Shown: positions 35,801-47,800 of the stretch, one piece after another | Layout: every line of letters begins with the position of its first letter | Numbering within the stretch: the stretch's first letter is position 1 | Assembly (NCBI RefSeq): GCF_018873765.1 | Contig: NC_057922.1 | Span: forward strand, 66,736,755-66,800,754 | Length of the DNA: 64,000 nucleotides | Source of the DNA: Telopea speciosissima | Taxonomy: Eukaryota > Streptophyta > Magnoliopsida > Proteales > Proteaceae | Direction: 5' to 3' | Position numbers and translations under genes: made by a program | Notes under the pieces: model-generated | The model's input: the letters and a program-made list of their open reading frames with translations, nothing else | Databases searched by the model: none | Told to the model about the DNA's origin: nothing

Positions 35801-38800
35801 ACCAATAAGTTATTTACTGTTTCAGCATTCCCCTCTTCTTCTTAACCCTCCAGCCCAAACCCCACCTGCCCTAATCGATACACATCGTCTCCTCCATTAA
35901 AAACCCATTGATCCCATAAACCCTACTTGTTCTAAATTGTATCCAGCCTTGTTCCCCCATCCAAACCCAACCAAATTTCAACCACAGCCCCCTCTCATCT
36001 CCTCCTTCACTCGACCTAAGTTGCAGACCCATCCAACCACTCAAACCCTAATTTGTCTTGTCTCTGTAGAACCCAAAAAAACCCTAAATTCTGTATAGCC
36101 CAATTCAGCCATCAGAACTACACCATATTACAGCCGAGTACCCTTCCCATTGCCCCTAACACTCGACCTTAGCCCTTGCCCTAATTCCAAGTTTAAACCC
36201 TAGTTTTAACCTAAATTCTAAAACCCCAAACCCGAAACTCTAACCCTAATTTCTCTAATTTTTTATTTTTGTTTAAACCTTGTTCAAACCTGCCCTATTA
36301 GCTTTCTCCTAGACCTGCCCATTAAAACCATATAAGATTCAACCCTATTCTCATAAACCTAACCCTAGATTTGACCTAAAATACCCCATTCTGCCCCAAT
36401 AGGTCAGCACCTTTTTGTGGGGGTTTGCTCTACTTGGCTCCTAGTAGGTCTTCTACCTATCTAAGACTACATTAAGTGGTATCAGAGCCATGGATGAGCA
36501 TGGCAATCCAGTGGTGAATGCAAATTTGCCACCTGATCCCCTTGCTGCAATCATGGAGATGCTCCAGAAGCTTTCGGCAGATCAGAAATCTGTCAATGAT
36601 CGATTACAGGTTATGGAACAAAGGCAAACTACACCTCTTAGGGACAGCAACATTGCCTTAGAAGAGGACAGATTCCAAGTCAATTCTGAAATACATGAAA
36701 ACGTGGGAAGGATTAGAAATCATAGGAATAGATCCAGGGATTACAGAGATCACTCCAAGAATCACAGAGAATATAGAGATCATAGAGAGAGGCGCAGACA
36801 TGACAGAGATGGATACAGAGAAGACAGGGACAGAATTAGAGAAGACCCTTAAAGACCTAATTTTGAGGAGTATTTGAGAACCTACTTCACTTCAGATGAA
36901 GCTTCCAATCGAAGGTATGACACACATAAGGTGAAGCTTGAGTTGAAGGAGTTCGATGGGAATCATGATCCTCAGGTATTCTATGATTGGCTTGCTGCCC
37001 TTGACGATTATTTTGATTGGTATGACTTGCCTGAAGACAGGAAGATGAGAGATTGGCACGTACCAAGCTGGTTGGCCCTGCCCGAGAATGGTGGCGCACT
37101 GCAGAGAGGGACATGGAATGGCCATGCACCTACTACCTGGGAAGACATGAGGTATGACTTGAAGGAGAAATATCTACTCAGCAACTTCAGAGCTCAGCTC
37201 TAGGATCAATTCAACTCACTACGTCAAGGAACTATGACTGTAGCTGAGTACATGTAGCAATTTGATGCTCTTGCTTCTCGTGCTGGTACTGGAGAAGGAG
37301 CTAATCAGATGTTATCTCGGTTTCGACTGAGATTGAGAGCAAATATTGTTAGGGCTATTGGAGTGGCTGATGTTAGAGACATCAAGGACTGTTTTGAGAA
37401 AGCCCTGAAGGTTGAAGAATTATTGGCTGGAAATAGACGATTTGATTCCTCTACTGAAGATACAAACAAAACTTTTCCAGCATTCAAGTTTACTATCAAT
37501 GGACACACTCGAGCTGGAAATTCTGCTGCTGGTCCTACTTGATCAGGCTACTCTGTTGGTAGTTCTTCCCGCCCTACAGCTCCTCCACGTGCTGATCATA
37601 AAGGTAAAGCCCCCATGGACAATAGTGATCCTTGCAAGTGTTTCCATTGCAATGAGATTGGACACTATGCCAAGGAGTGCCCACAAAAGCACAAATCTGT
37701 CCATGTGGCTAAGAAGGAAGATGAAACCCCTGATGATGACAATGAACCTGGTTTCCATGCATATCCCCCAGATGATGATGATGACTTAGCTAATGAACCT
37801 GGTTTCCATGCATATCCCCCAGATGATGATGATGACTTAGCTAATTACTTTGAAGATTTGGGTGGTGATGCTAGAGGTGTTCATGCTATTACCCAAGTCT
37901 TGATGGATGAAGTGGTTGATGATGGAGAGGTAGTTGAGAGCATTCTACAAGAAGGTCATGACATTCAAGATGCTGTTCTTGAAGAAGTGGAGTTTGATGA
38001 GAAGGCTATTAGCATTGAAGATCATATAGAGGTTGTGATGCCACCTTGGTTCTTTGAAGAGAAGGCTCCGCTACTTGAAGATTTTATTCCTACCGTTCCA
38101 GCCTCACCAAAATTCTGCCAGGGAAGTGTTAGAGCTGCTGCCCACATGTTGCTTCCCCCTCATCATCACAAAGTTCTTGGACGGGTTTCTTCCAAACAGC
38201 ATAGCACTTGGACTCCTACTAATGATGTCAAGAAGCTTAACTCCAAATGGCAAGAGTGTCGCATGGATTTCACCCATTCATCGGAGATGAATGTCTATAA
38301 GTTGGGGAGACCGGGAGAGTTGATGCAGATCCAAGCCTCCAAGAGCTGAAGAAGCCCCCTGATCATAGGGTTTTAGTAGGAGCCTTAGACTAGTTTATAC
38401 TTAGTTTTATTTTTATGTCTTTAATTGAACCGGTTCAAATTGGTTGCATCCAATTGGTTCAATTTAAGTTGGTCTAATTTAAGTGAAGTGTTCCTATTGG
38501 CTATTAGGATCTTATATTCTTATATCCTATTGGTTGATGAGGAATCTTCTTAGTTTAAGAGTTTTAACTTTAAGTGTATTAAGTTAATAGGGGTAGTTAG
38601 GACTTTTAACTTTGAGTTATTTCATTGAGTCACACTCCTTCCACGTTTTTGGAAGAGAGGATTTTAACTTGTATTAGGATTGTGGCCCTTAGGCCCTTAT
38701 TAATAGAAATCGTGGGAGAGGCTCCCCACCAATTAAAGTTTAAAAAAAATTCGTTTCTGTGCTGCTGGTTATTGCTGCTGCTGTTTCTCTCTTCTAAGAT

Positions 38801-41800
38801 TGTCTTGTGAGTCATATCAAGACCTCCCTTGTGAGTCATATCAAGGTTGAAGGGCTGGTGGATCTTGTAGATCGGGAGGTTCATCTTCAAAGCTGTCTTC
38901 AAGGTTGCTGCCATTGAAGATCTCCTTAAACCAGTAAGTTATTTACTGTTTCAGCATTCCCCTCTTCTGCTTAACCCTCCAACCCAAGCCCCACCTGCCC
39001 TAATCTATCCAAATTGTCTCCTCCATTAAAACCCCATTGATCCCCATAAACCCTAATTGTTCTAAATTCTGTCCAACCTTGTTCCTCCATCCAAACCCAA
39101 CCAAATTTCAACCACAGCCCCCTCTCATCTCCTCCTTCACTCGACCTAAGTTGCAGCCCCATCCAACCACTCAAACCCTAATTTGTCTTGTCTCTGTAGA
39201 ACCCAAAAAAATCCTAAATTCTTTATAGCCCAATTCAGTCATTGGAACTACACCATATTACAGCCGAGTACCCTTCCCATTGCCCCTAACACTCGACCTT
39301 AGCCCCTTGCCCTAATTCCAAGTTTAAACCCTAGTTTTAACCTAAATTCTAAAACCCCAAACCCGAAACCCTAACCCTAATTTCTGTAATTTTTAATTTT
39401 TGTTTAAACCTTGTTCAAACCTACCCTATTAGCTTCTCCTAGACCTGCCCATTAAAACCATATAAGATTCAACCCTATTCTCATAAACCTAAACCTAGAT
39501 TTGACCTAAAATACTCCAATCTGCCCCAATCGGCCAGCACCTTTTTGTGAGGGTTTGCTTTACCTGGCTCCTAGTAGGTCTTCTACCTATCTAGGACTAC
39601 ATTATCAAGTCATCAAAAATCAAAATTAAGTCATCAAAAATCAAAATTAAGTCATCAAAAATCAATATTAAGCCACATCAAGTCATAAAAAATCAACATA
39701 GAACTAGAAGACAACAAAACTGAAGAAGCAAGCTATTGGATGTTTGAAACAATCAAAACATACATTTGGTTTATACTATTCTTGGAATTAGTTATTGACC
39801 AGGTATACCTAGTCTCACATTTGGTTTATATTGTTCTTAGAAATTATGATCTTATCAATAAGTAATTAAACTGCTCTCGATTTAGAGATATGTTCTTGTT
39901 CTCTAAAAAGTTTGACTGATCAAGTGATTTTATTTTTTACACAATACTTTTTGTATTAGGTAGAGCACAAAACCAGCTTTCCAACAAATCCAAGATTGCT
40001 TAAATCTGATTTATATTGAAGGAGTTATGTTCCGGCCAAACCTTATTTGGAGTGCGCGAATGCTGTCAAAATCGCTTTGAATGAAAATATATTTTTATAT
40101 ATCAAAACAAATGAATATTTTACCGCATTTTTTGTTTTTAACAATGTTTTACCATATTAAGATTTATTGAATTTTTAGATTTGAGAAAAACCCCAGCATT
40201 AGAAAGTTGAAAATTTCACCTACTGCAAAAATCCAGTTTTTGTTCTTGAACTGGGGGGGTTGAATTTTTATGCTTTTGGAATTTGATTTTTTAACCATTT
40301 TTACTGGATTCAAATAGGGTATTTGTTTATTTATATCTTAAGTAAATAATAAAAACATTTACTTAAATGATATTTGGCATAAATTAGTGCTAGAACCTGG
40401 TTCGATATCAATTAAACTAGTGCAAGGCGCCTTGCACTAAGGCTACAGTCGCCTAGACCCCTAGAAATCCGCCTGGAAGTCTAGGTAGGGGTGTCAAAAC
40501 CAAACCGAACCATTTAAATCGAAACCGGCAGACCGTTTAGTTAAATGGTCCGGTTATGGTTTTAGGAATGACACTGTTTAGTTGAACGGTTCGGTTCGGT
40601 TTAGACTGATTAATCCAACGGTTTCAAACCGTGTAATCCAATTAAAACCCATTATAACCAAACTGTCTAACCATTTAAAAACCTAACAACTTTTATTTTT
40701 TATTAACAAAAAGTCAAAACCTAGCAAGTAGGAACTACTAAGCAGTCATGTTTCTTCATTAATGATTTCCTTTTCCTAAAGTATAAACTAATAACTTAGT
40801 AAGTAATAAGTAATAACTATTAACTAATAACTAGTATTAGTAAATAGAGTAGTAAATGTGTATAGAACCGTCTAACCGAAACCGTATCGAATCATTTAAA
40901 CAAAACTATTTAAAAACCATTTAACCGAAACCGTTTACCAAACAGTCCAGGTTTTGATTATGAGATTGTTTAGTTAAACGGTCTAGTTACGGTTTCTACC
41001 CTCAAGCAGTCAAAATCGAACCAAACTGTTTAATCGAAACTGGACCGTTTAACACCCTGAAATCTAGGCGGCGCCTTGGCAACTCCTTGACAATTTTGGA
41101 ATATCCAATCAGATCAACATGCTGATGAGGTTGATAAATGAGCCCCTTTCCTGGAACTCCCTTTAGATACCTTAATATTCGACATGCTGCTTCCAAGTGA
41201 GTTTTCTTGGGTGACACCATAAATTGACTAATAACTCCAACAACAAAAGATATATCAGGTTTAGTAACAGTAAGGTAAATAAGTTTCCCTACTAAACTCC
41301 TGTATCGGTGCTTGTCATCAAATTCTTCGTCATTATGTGTCCCAAATTTCTGGTGCAGATCCATATGAGTATCAACCGGTTTAGAAGTAAACATTCCGGT
41401 CTCAAACAAGAGATCTAACATATTATCTCTGTGACAAAACTAATCCCTTTCTTACTTCGTAGTACTTCGATATCAAGAAAATACTTGAGGGCACCCAAGT
41501 CTTTCATCTAAAAATGTTGATGTAGATAAGATTTCACCTCTGTAATCCTGAATGCATCATCCCCAGATATTAAAATGTTATCGACATACACAACCAATAC
41601 GACTACTCTATAACCCCGATGCCGAACAAATATAAAGTGATCAGAATAACATTGTGAAAAACCGCACCGATTAGCAATAGAGCTAAACTTGTCGAACCAG
41701 ACTCTAGGTGACTATTTTAAGCCATAAATTGCCTTGTGTAGCTTACAAACTCTGTGAGAATTTCCCCCCTCAGCAACATACCCTGGAAGTTGCTCCATGT

Positions 41801-44800
41801 ACACCTCCTCATGTAAATCATCAAATAAGAACACATTCTTGATATCCAGCTGATATAGAGGTCAGTCTAAATTCACAACTAAGGAAATAAGCACACAAAC
41901 TGAATTTGACGAGCAACGGGTGAGAAGTTCTCAAAATAATCCACACCGTAGGTTTGAGTATAACCCTTTGCAACCAAACTGGTCTTAAGCCGTTCAACCA
42001 GGCTATCTAGATTGTACTTAATTGTGTATACCCAACGATACCGCACAAGATCCTTACCAGGAGGCAAATCTACTAGGGTTCATGTTTGTCAAAAAAATTA
42101 AGGCATCCATTTTCGTTTCCATAGCCACTTTCCACCCATGATGAGATAAAGCCTCATGATGAGTTTAGGAATTGAATTGGTAGATATGGAGAAGGCAAAG
42201 TTATGTAATGGAGATGGAAGATGAGCTATAGAAACAAAATTCTCAATAGGATAAGTAGTCATGGAAGTTTGAGGGCAAGGAGGAGTAGTCAAGAGATGGG
42301 AACAAACTAGGAGCTTCAACTGGAGGTTCAGATCGTGTGGTGGCTGTGAAGCAGGTGGAAACGAAGTAGACTGCACTGTCTTCTTACGCTGTTGATACAC
42401 TTTCAGTGGTGCAGATGAGGTAACCGCTGGATCATCAGTAAAATGCATTAGAGTAGGAATGGGAGGTGTGCAAACTGCTTTGTGTTAAGTGAAGAGCTAG
42501 TTGTAGGAGAAAAAAAATATGAAGTATTTAAAAAAAATGTAACATCATTGACAAAGTGCCGATGAGTAAGAAGGTCATAACATTTGTACCCTTTCTGAGT
42601 TCAGGAGTAGATAACAAAAACACATTTGACAACCCTGGGAGAAAATTTATCAACTAGGGGTTGGAAATTATGAACAAAGCACACGCATCCAAAAACTCGA
42701 GGCGGCAAAGGAAACAAAAGGTGATGTTTGACATTGATGAATTTCATGAATAATGGCTTGTGAACAATGTGCCCACAACCTCTTTATTTATAATCAGAGA
42801 TCATTACAATAAAGGAAATAAAATCCTAGTCAAATCACATGTGCATAATGAACCTGGACACTTTAATGTATTTGGGTCCGGGTCACAGGTCAACGGGTAA
42901 TCTGTGAACATTCAACACTCCCCCTCAAGTTGGTGCATATATATCATGCATGCCCAACTTGCTAATTACAGAAGAAAAAGACTTATAACAAAGACTTTTA
43001 GTAAGGACATCTGCTAGTTGATCATTGGACGGAACAAATGGAACACATATAACTCCTTGCTCCAGCTTTTCCTCGATGAAGTGCCTATCAACCTCCACAT
43101 GTTTGGTACGGTCATGCTGGATTGGGTTGTGCTATACTAATGGCAGATTTGCTGTCACAGTAGAGACGCATGGAAAGAGTTGTCGGAAGGTATAGGTCCT
43201 GTAGAAGACCTTTTAACCATTGTAACTCACAAACTCCATGTGCCATGGCCCTGAATTCAGCTTCACCCTTGATCGAGCAACAACAGATTGCTTCTTGCTC
43301 CTCTAAGTGACTAAGTTCCCTCCAACAAAGGTATAGTACCCTGATGTAGACCTCCTGTCATCAGGGCAACCAGCCCAATCAACATCCGTATATGCTTCTA
43401 CTCGAGTATGGCTGTGAGGAGAATACAAAATTCCTTTTCCAGGTAAAGACTTTAAGTACCTCAAGATTCTGTAGGCTGCTTCTAAATGAGAAGAGTGAGG
43501 GTCATGCATATATTGACTGACCAAGCTCACGGTAAATGCTATATCCGGTTGGGTATGAGATAAGTATATCAAGCGACCAACTAATCTCTGGTAGCTGCCT
43601 TTATCAACTGGATCTCCTTCCTTGCTCTTCAGATGAGTGTTAGGCTCCAGTGGTGTGTCTGCAGGCTTACATCCTAGCATTCCCGTTTCACTGAGTAGAT
43701 CAAGGGTATATTTTCGTTGAGACAAAGAGATGCCACGTGCTGAGTGGGCAACATCAATTCCTAAGAAATATCTAAATCTCCCTAGATCTTCTACTTCAAA
43801 TTCAGTCCCCAAGTACTTCTTTAACTTCTTCACTTCTTCAGTATCACTTCCAGTGATCACTGATCACAATGTCATCAACATAGACAATCAACACTGTGAC
43901 ATGCTGCCCCACTTTCTTTATAAATAATGTGTGATCAGCATTACTCTGCTTGTAGCCGTTTGACACCATAGCTTTGTGAAATCTCCCAAACCAAGCTCTT
44001 GGTGATTGCTTCAAGCCATACTGTGCTTTCTTCAGATGACAAACTTTTCCTTTAGTCTTTGAAGTAGCAAACCCAGGTGGAATCTCCATGTAGACTTCCT
44101 CTTCAAGCTCACCATGGAGAAGGCATTCTTTACGTCTAGTTGCTGAAGTTCCCAGCCTTGGTTAACAGCACAGGAGATTATTACTCTAACTGTATTCATC
44201 TTTGCAACTGGGGCGAATGTTTCCTGGTAATCAATGCTGTGGGTTTGTGTGAACCCTTTTGCAACTAATCTGGCCTTGTACCTCTTAACAGACCCATCTG
44301 CCTTCTGCTTAATGGCAAAGACCCATTTGCAACCAACCGGTTTCTTCCCAGGTGGAAGAGATGTCAATTCCCAAGTTTTGTTCTTTCCCAGAGCATCCAT
44401 CTCCTCATTCATTGCTTCTTTCCACTTCTGTTCGGCAATAGCCTCCTGCCAAGAGTTAGGAATAGAAACAGAAGATAGGGAGGAAACAAATGCTTGAAAG
44501 GAAGGAGATGGAGAATCATAAGACACAAAATTAGAGATGGGATGTTGAGTACAACTCCTTTTAGGTTTCCTAATAGCAATAGGTAAATCAAGACTAGGAT
44601 CATAGACAGGCTTACCAGAGTTTGGAGTAGGTTGAGTAGAACTTGGAGCCGGTGGTACAGGTGGAGGTGGGTCAGTGGTGGTAGTCTTTTTGTGCCATGT
44701 TCCTCTGGCAAACGTTTCATTGAAGGAAGGATATTTTCCAGTCTCCCCCTGAACAATAAGCTGCTCCTGAAGCTCCCCCTAATCCTGTTCCTACCCAGTA

Positions 44801-47800
44801 ATCCCTTCTTGAAGCTCTATTTCTGTAGATGATTCTTCAATAGTTGGAATCTCAACCTCCAATGGCTCAATGAGAGGAGACACCTCTTCACTCGTAGGCT
44901 CCCCTTGAAGAGGTGTAGTGGGTGAAAAATAGGCCTCAAATTCACGGAAAACAACATCCATTGTAACAAGCATCCGCCGTGTGGGGGGGATGGTAGCACT
45001 TATAGCCCTTCTGAGTGACAGAATACCCTAAGAAAACACACCGTAAACCTTGAGGATCAAGTTTACCAATATGGTGATGATTGCGTGCAAAAACAACACC
45101 CCCAAACACCTTTGGAGGTACAACAAAGGATGAATTACCCAGAAGGACTTCAAGAGGGCAGCGAGCATCCAAGACCCGAGTAGGTAGTCAATTAATAAGA
45201 TAGGCAGCAAGCACATCATCTCCCCAAAACCGTGGAGGGACATTCATGGTAAACATGAGGGAGCGAGAAACCTCCAAGAGATGGTGGTTTTTTCGCTCAG
45301 CAACACCATTTTGGGCTAGTGTGTCAACATACGAAGTCTGATATATAATCCCATGAGTGTCAAAGTAGGTCTGAAGACAGCCGTCCATGTACTCCTTCCC
45401 ATTGTCAGTACGGACAATCTTCACTCGGGCAACAAATTGATTTTCCACCATTTTATGGAATAATTGGAAGCAAGTAAATACATCACTCTTCTGATTCATC
45501 AAATAAACCCATTTTGTCCGACTAAAGCAATCAATGAAAGTAACAAACCAACGAAACCCAGATGTTGACACACAATGGGCAGGGCCCCACACATCCGAAT
45601 GAATCAAACCAAAAGGAACTAAACTTCTTTTTTTCAGAAATAGGAAAAGTAGCTCTAGTTTGTTTAGCAAATATGCAAGGATCACAACTAATATTGTTTG
45701 GATTACATCTTTTAACCAAAGAGGGAAATAAAGTAGTTAAAACCCTAAGAGAGGGATGGCCAAGACGTCGATGCCATTTATTAAGTTCATAAAGGGCAGA
45801 ATCTGGAGTGCCAGAAGGAGAGCCGTGTGAAGCCAAAGCAGAACTTGCAGAAGAGGATCCGTTAAGCACATAGAGACCACCAACCACCTTACCACTACCA
45901 ATGGTACGTCCCGAGTCCAAGTCTTGAAACAGGTAGTGAGAAGGAAAGAAGGTTACTTTGCAGTTAAAGTCCCGGGTGAGACTACTAATGGACAACTGAT
46001 TAGTAGAAAATTTCAGGACATGTAAAACAGAGGAAATATGCATAGAAGGCAAGCACTGTACAGTCCCTTTTCCAGAAATAGGAGAAAGGGATCCATCAAC
46101 AACACGAACTTTGGAATTACCAAATAAAGGAGAATAAGTTAAAAAATTGGAAGGAGAACTTGTCATGTGATCTGTTGCTCTAGAGTCAATTACCCAAGAA
46201 GTGGAATCGACGGAGGAACAAGTACCACTAAAAGAAATACCTGAACCAGAATTTTCGGGCATGGAAATGGCAGAGGCAGCCGTAGAAGAAGTAGAGGAAG
46301 CATTAGTGTCCAGTCGGCTCATCAAATTATGAAGGTGCTGCATCTTGTCCTGGGAAAGAGGCCCGGTCTGATCAGAAAAGTGATCATCAGAAACAGCTTG
46401 GTTTGCCCGGGCAGAACGGTTTGAACCATGACCCGGGTATCAGCAGGATGCCCAAGGAGCTTCCAGCAACGGTCCTTGGTATGACGTTCCCTGCTACAGT
46501 AGTCACACTTGATCGGAGAGCGATCATTGCTCATACGATCAGTCCCAGTACCACGGACAGAATTCCCATGGGCACCAGATTGAGAACCAGAAAGAAGAGC
46601 AGATCGTTCTTGGGTAACAGGTTGAATCATTGTTGTCCGACGATCATCTTCAGCAGCAACCAGAGAATACGCTTGTTCAAGAGAAGGAAGAGGATCTCGA
46701 TTTAGGACGGAGGCTTGGATCTGATCAAACTCAATGTTGAGACCAAAGAGAAAATAAAAAACACGTAAGTCCTCCTCCCATTTTTGAAAAGTAGTAGTAT
46801 CCGCATCACAGGTAGCAGTAAAGGTCCCATAAAAGTCTAGTTGTTGCCACATGGTACACAACTTGGAATAATATTGGGAAAGAGTTAACTCCGATTGCTT
46901 GGTCTGAAGGATTTTTTGGCGAAGCTCATACCTAGCAGCAACATTGCCAATCTTAGAGCAAGTGTCCTTGGCTGTTTTCAACATCTTCGCAGCCGTATCA
47001 AGAAGAAGATAACGCCCGACGATTTCTTGTTCCATAGAGTTCACCAGATAGGACATGACAAGGAAGTTAAACGTCACCCACTTGTCTTGGGCACAACCAA
47101 CATCAGTTGGTTTGGCTACCGATCTAGTAATAAAGCCAGAAAGGCCACGGGAACCGATAGCGAATAAGCAAGAGCGAGACCATAATAAGTAATTGCTACC
47201 ATTTAATTTAATGGAACTGGTTTGGAACGAAAGGAAATCACGCTGAGTCGTGCCTTTGTGTCCAGATGTGGCAGTGGTAATGTCAGAATCTCTTGGCATG
47301 ATGGCTAGTTTAAGAAACTCGAACAATAAATCACCGGAAAGGGTAAAAAAAAATCCGGACAGATGCTTAAAGCATATGGATCAGAAACACCCCTTGGTGG
47401 GAGTCAACTCACCACCAAGGGTGAAAAAGGGGAGGCGGTAGCAGAAAAGGGCGGAGAAACCCTTCTGCGAAAAAAGAAGATGGGGCGGAAGGGCTTAGGG
47501 AGGTGGAAAAAAAGGAGGGGAGGGGGTAGCGGAAGGGCTGAAGGTGGTGGTGTGGCAGAAAAGAAGAGGCGGAAGGTGGAAGGGAGGCGGAAAGTGGTGG
47601 CTGGCGGTGGCTAGGGCACAATTGTGAGAAAGAGGAGAGGAGAACATAGAAAAAAATTCAACTCCAGGATTCCCGCTTTGATGCCATGATGAATTTCATG
47701 AATAATGGCTTGTGAACAATGTGCCCACAGCCTCTTTATTTATAATCAGAGATCATTACAATAAAGGAAATAAAATCCTTGTCAAATCACATGTGCAACA

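Larger units (their letters stand above)
32665..36558. repeat. Tandem segmental duplication (units of about 1.97 and 1.92 kb)
   Basis: Unit 1 (32665-34632) and unit 2 (34633-36552) have the same content in the same order: copia 1 RNase H fragment, left end of the TIR element, one LTR of the gag-only element, and the first bases of its gag. ATGGAG occurs at all three borders (32665, 34633 and 36553), so the junction formed at a short microhomology. Unit 2 lacks a segment of about 37 bp present in unit 1 near 33848-33885. The near identity marks the event as younger than the insertions it copies. Confidence 0.88.
33242..39604 (+). mobile_element. Gag-only (TR-GAG-like) LTR retrotransposon, one LTR duplicated
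   Basis: It inserted into the TIR element with TSD TCAAG (33237-33241 and 39605-39609). The LTRs begin TGATGCAGA and end CTACATTA. The 5' LTR is followed two bases later by TGGTATCAGAGCC, an initiator-Met tRNA primer site. A G-rich stretch (GTTGGGGAGACCGGGAGAG) precedes the 3' LTR. The only coding region is a gypsy-type gag; protease, RT, RNase H and integrase are absent. The extra LTR at 33242-34554 comes from the tandem duplication; without it the element is about 4.4 kb (35206-39604). Confidence 0.85.
33025..41097. mobile_element. Large TIR element inserted in copia 1 (about 8.1 kb with later insertions)
   Basis: The ends CATAATTGTCAAGG (33025-33038) and CCTTGACAATTTT (41085-41097) are inverse complements apart from the tip. 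They are followed inward by GGCGGCAAGG / GGCGCCTTGG and GCCTAGGCG-type phrases. The flanks AGAATATTC (33016-33024) and GGAATATCC (41098-41106) agree at 7 of 9 positions, and the copia reading frame resumes across them; a 9-bp duplication would fit a Mutator-like element. Its own sequence is 33025-33241 and 39605-41097, minus the hAT at 40486. It includes 21-24-bp repeats of the type AAAATCAACATTAAGCCACA. No transposase was seen. Confidence 0.7.

Noticed and set aside
36477..36495. TGGTATCAGAGCC motifs (also at 34557, 49601 and 58634) as possible tRNA genes
   Set aside because: They are primer-binding sites complementary to the initiator-Met tRNA 3' end; there is no cloverleaf around them.
46403..47167. 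Plus-strand open frames over copia 2 gag
   Set aside because: Antisense shadows of the minus-strand gag.
47363..47621. Gly/Arg-rich frame and its Pro/Ser/Leu-rich antisense
   Set aside because: Purine-rich leader of copia 2 between gag and the 5' LTR; low complexity and no homology.
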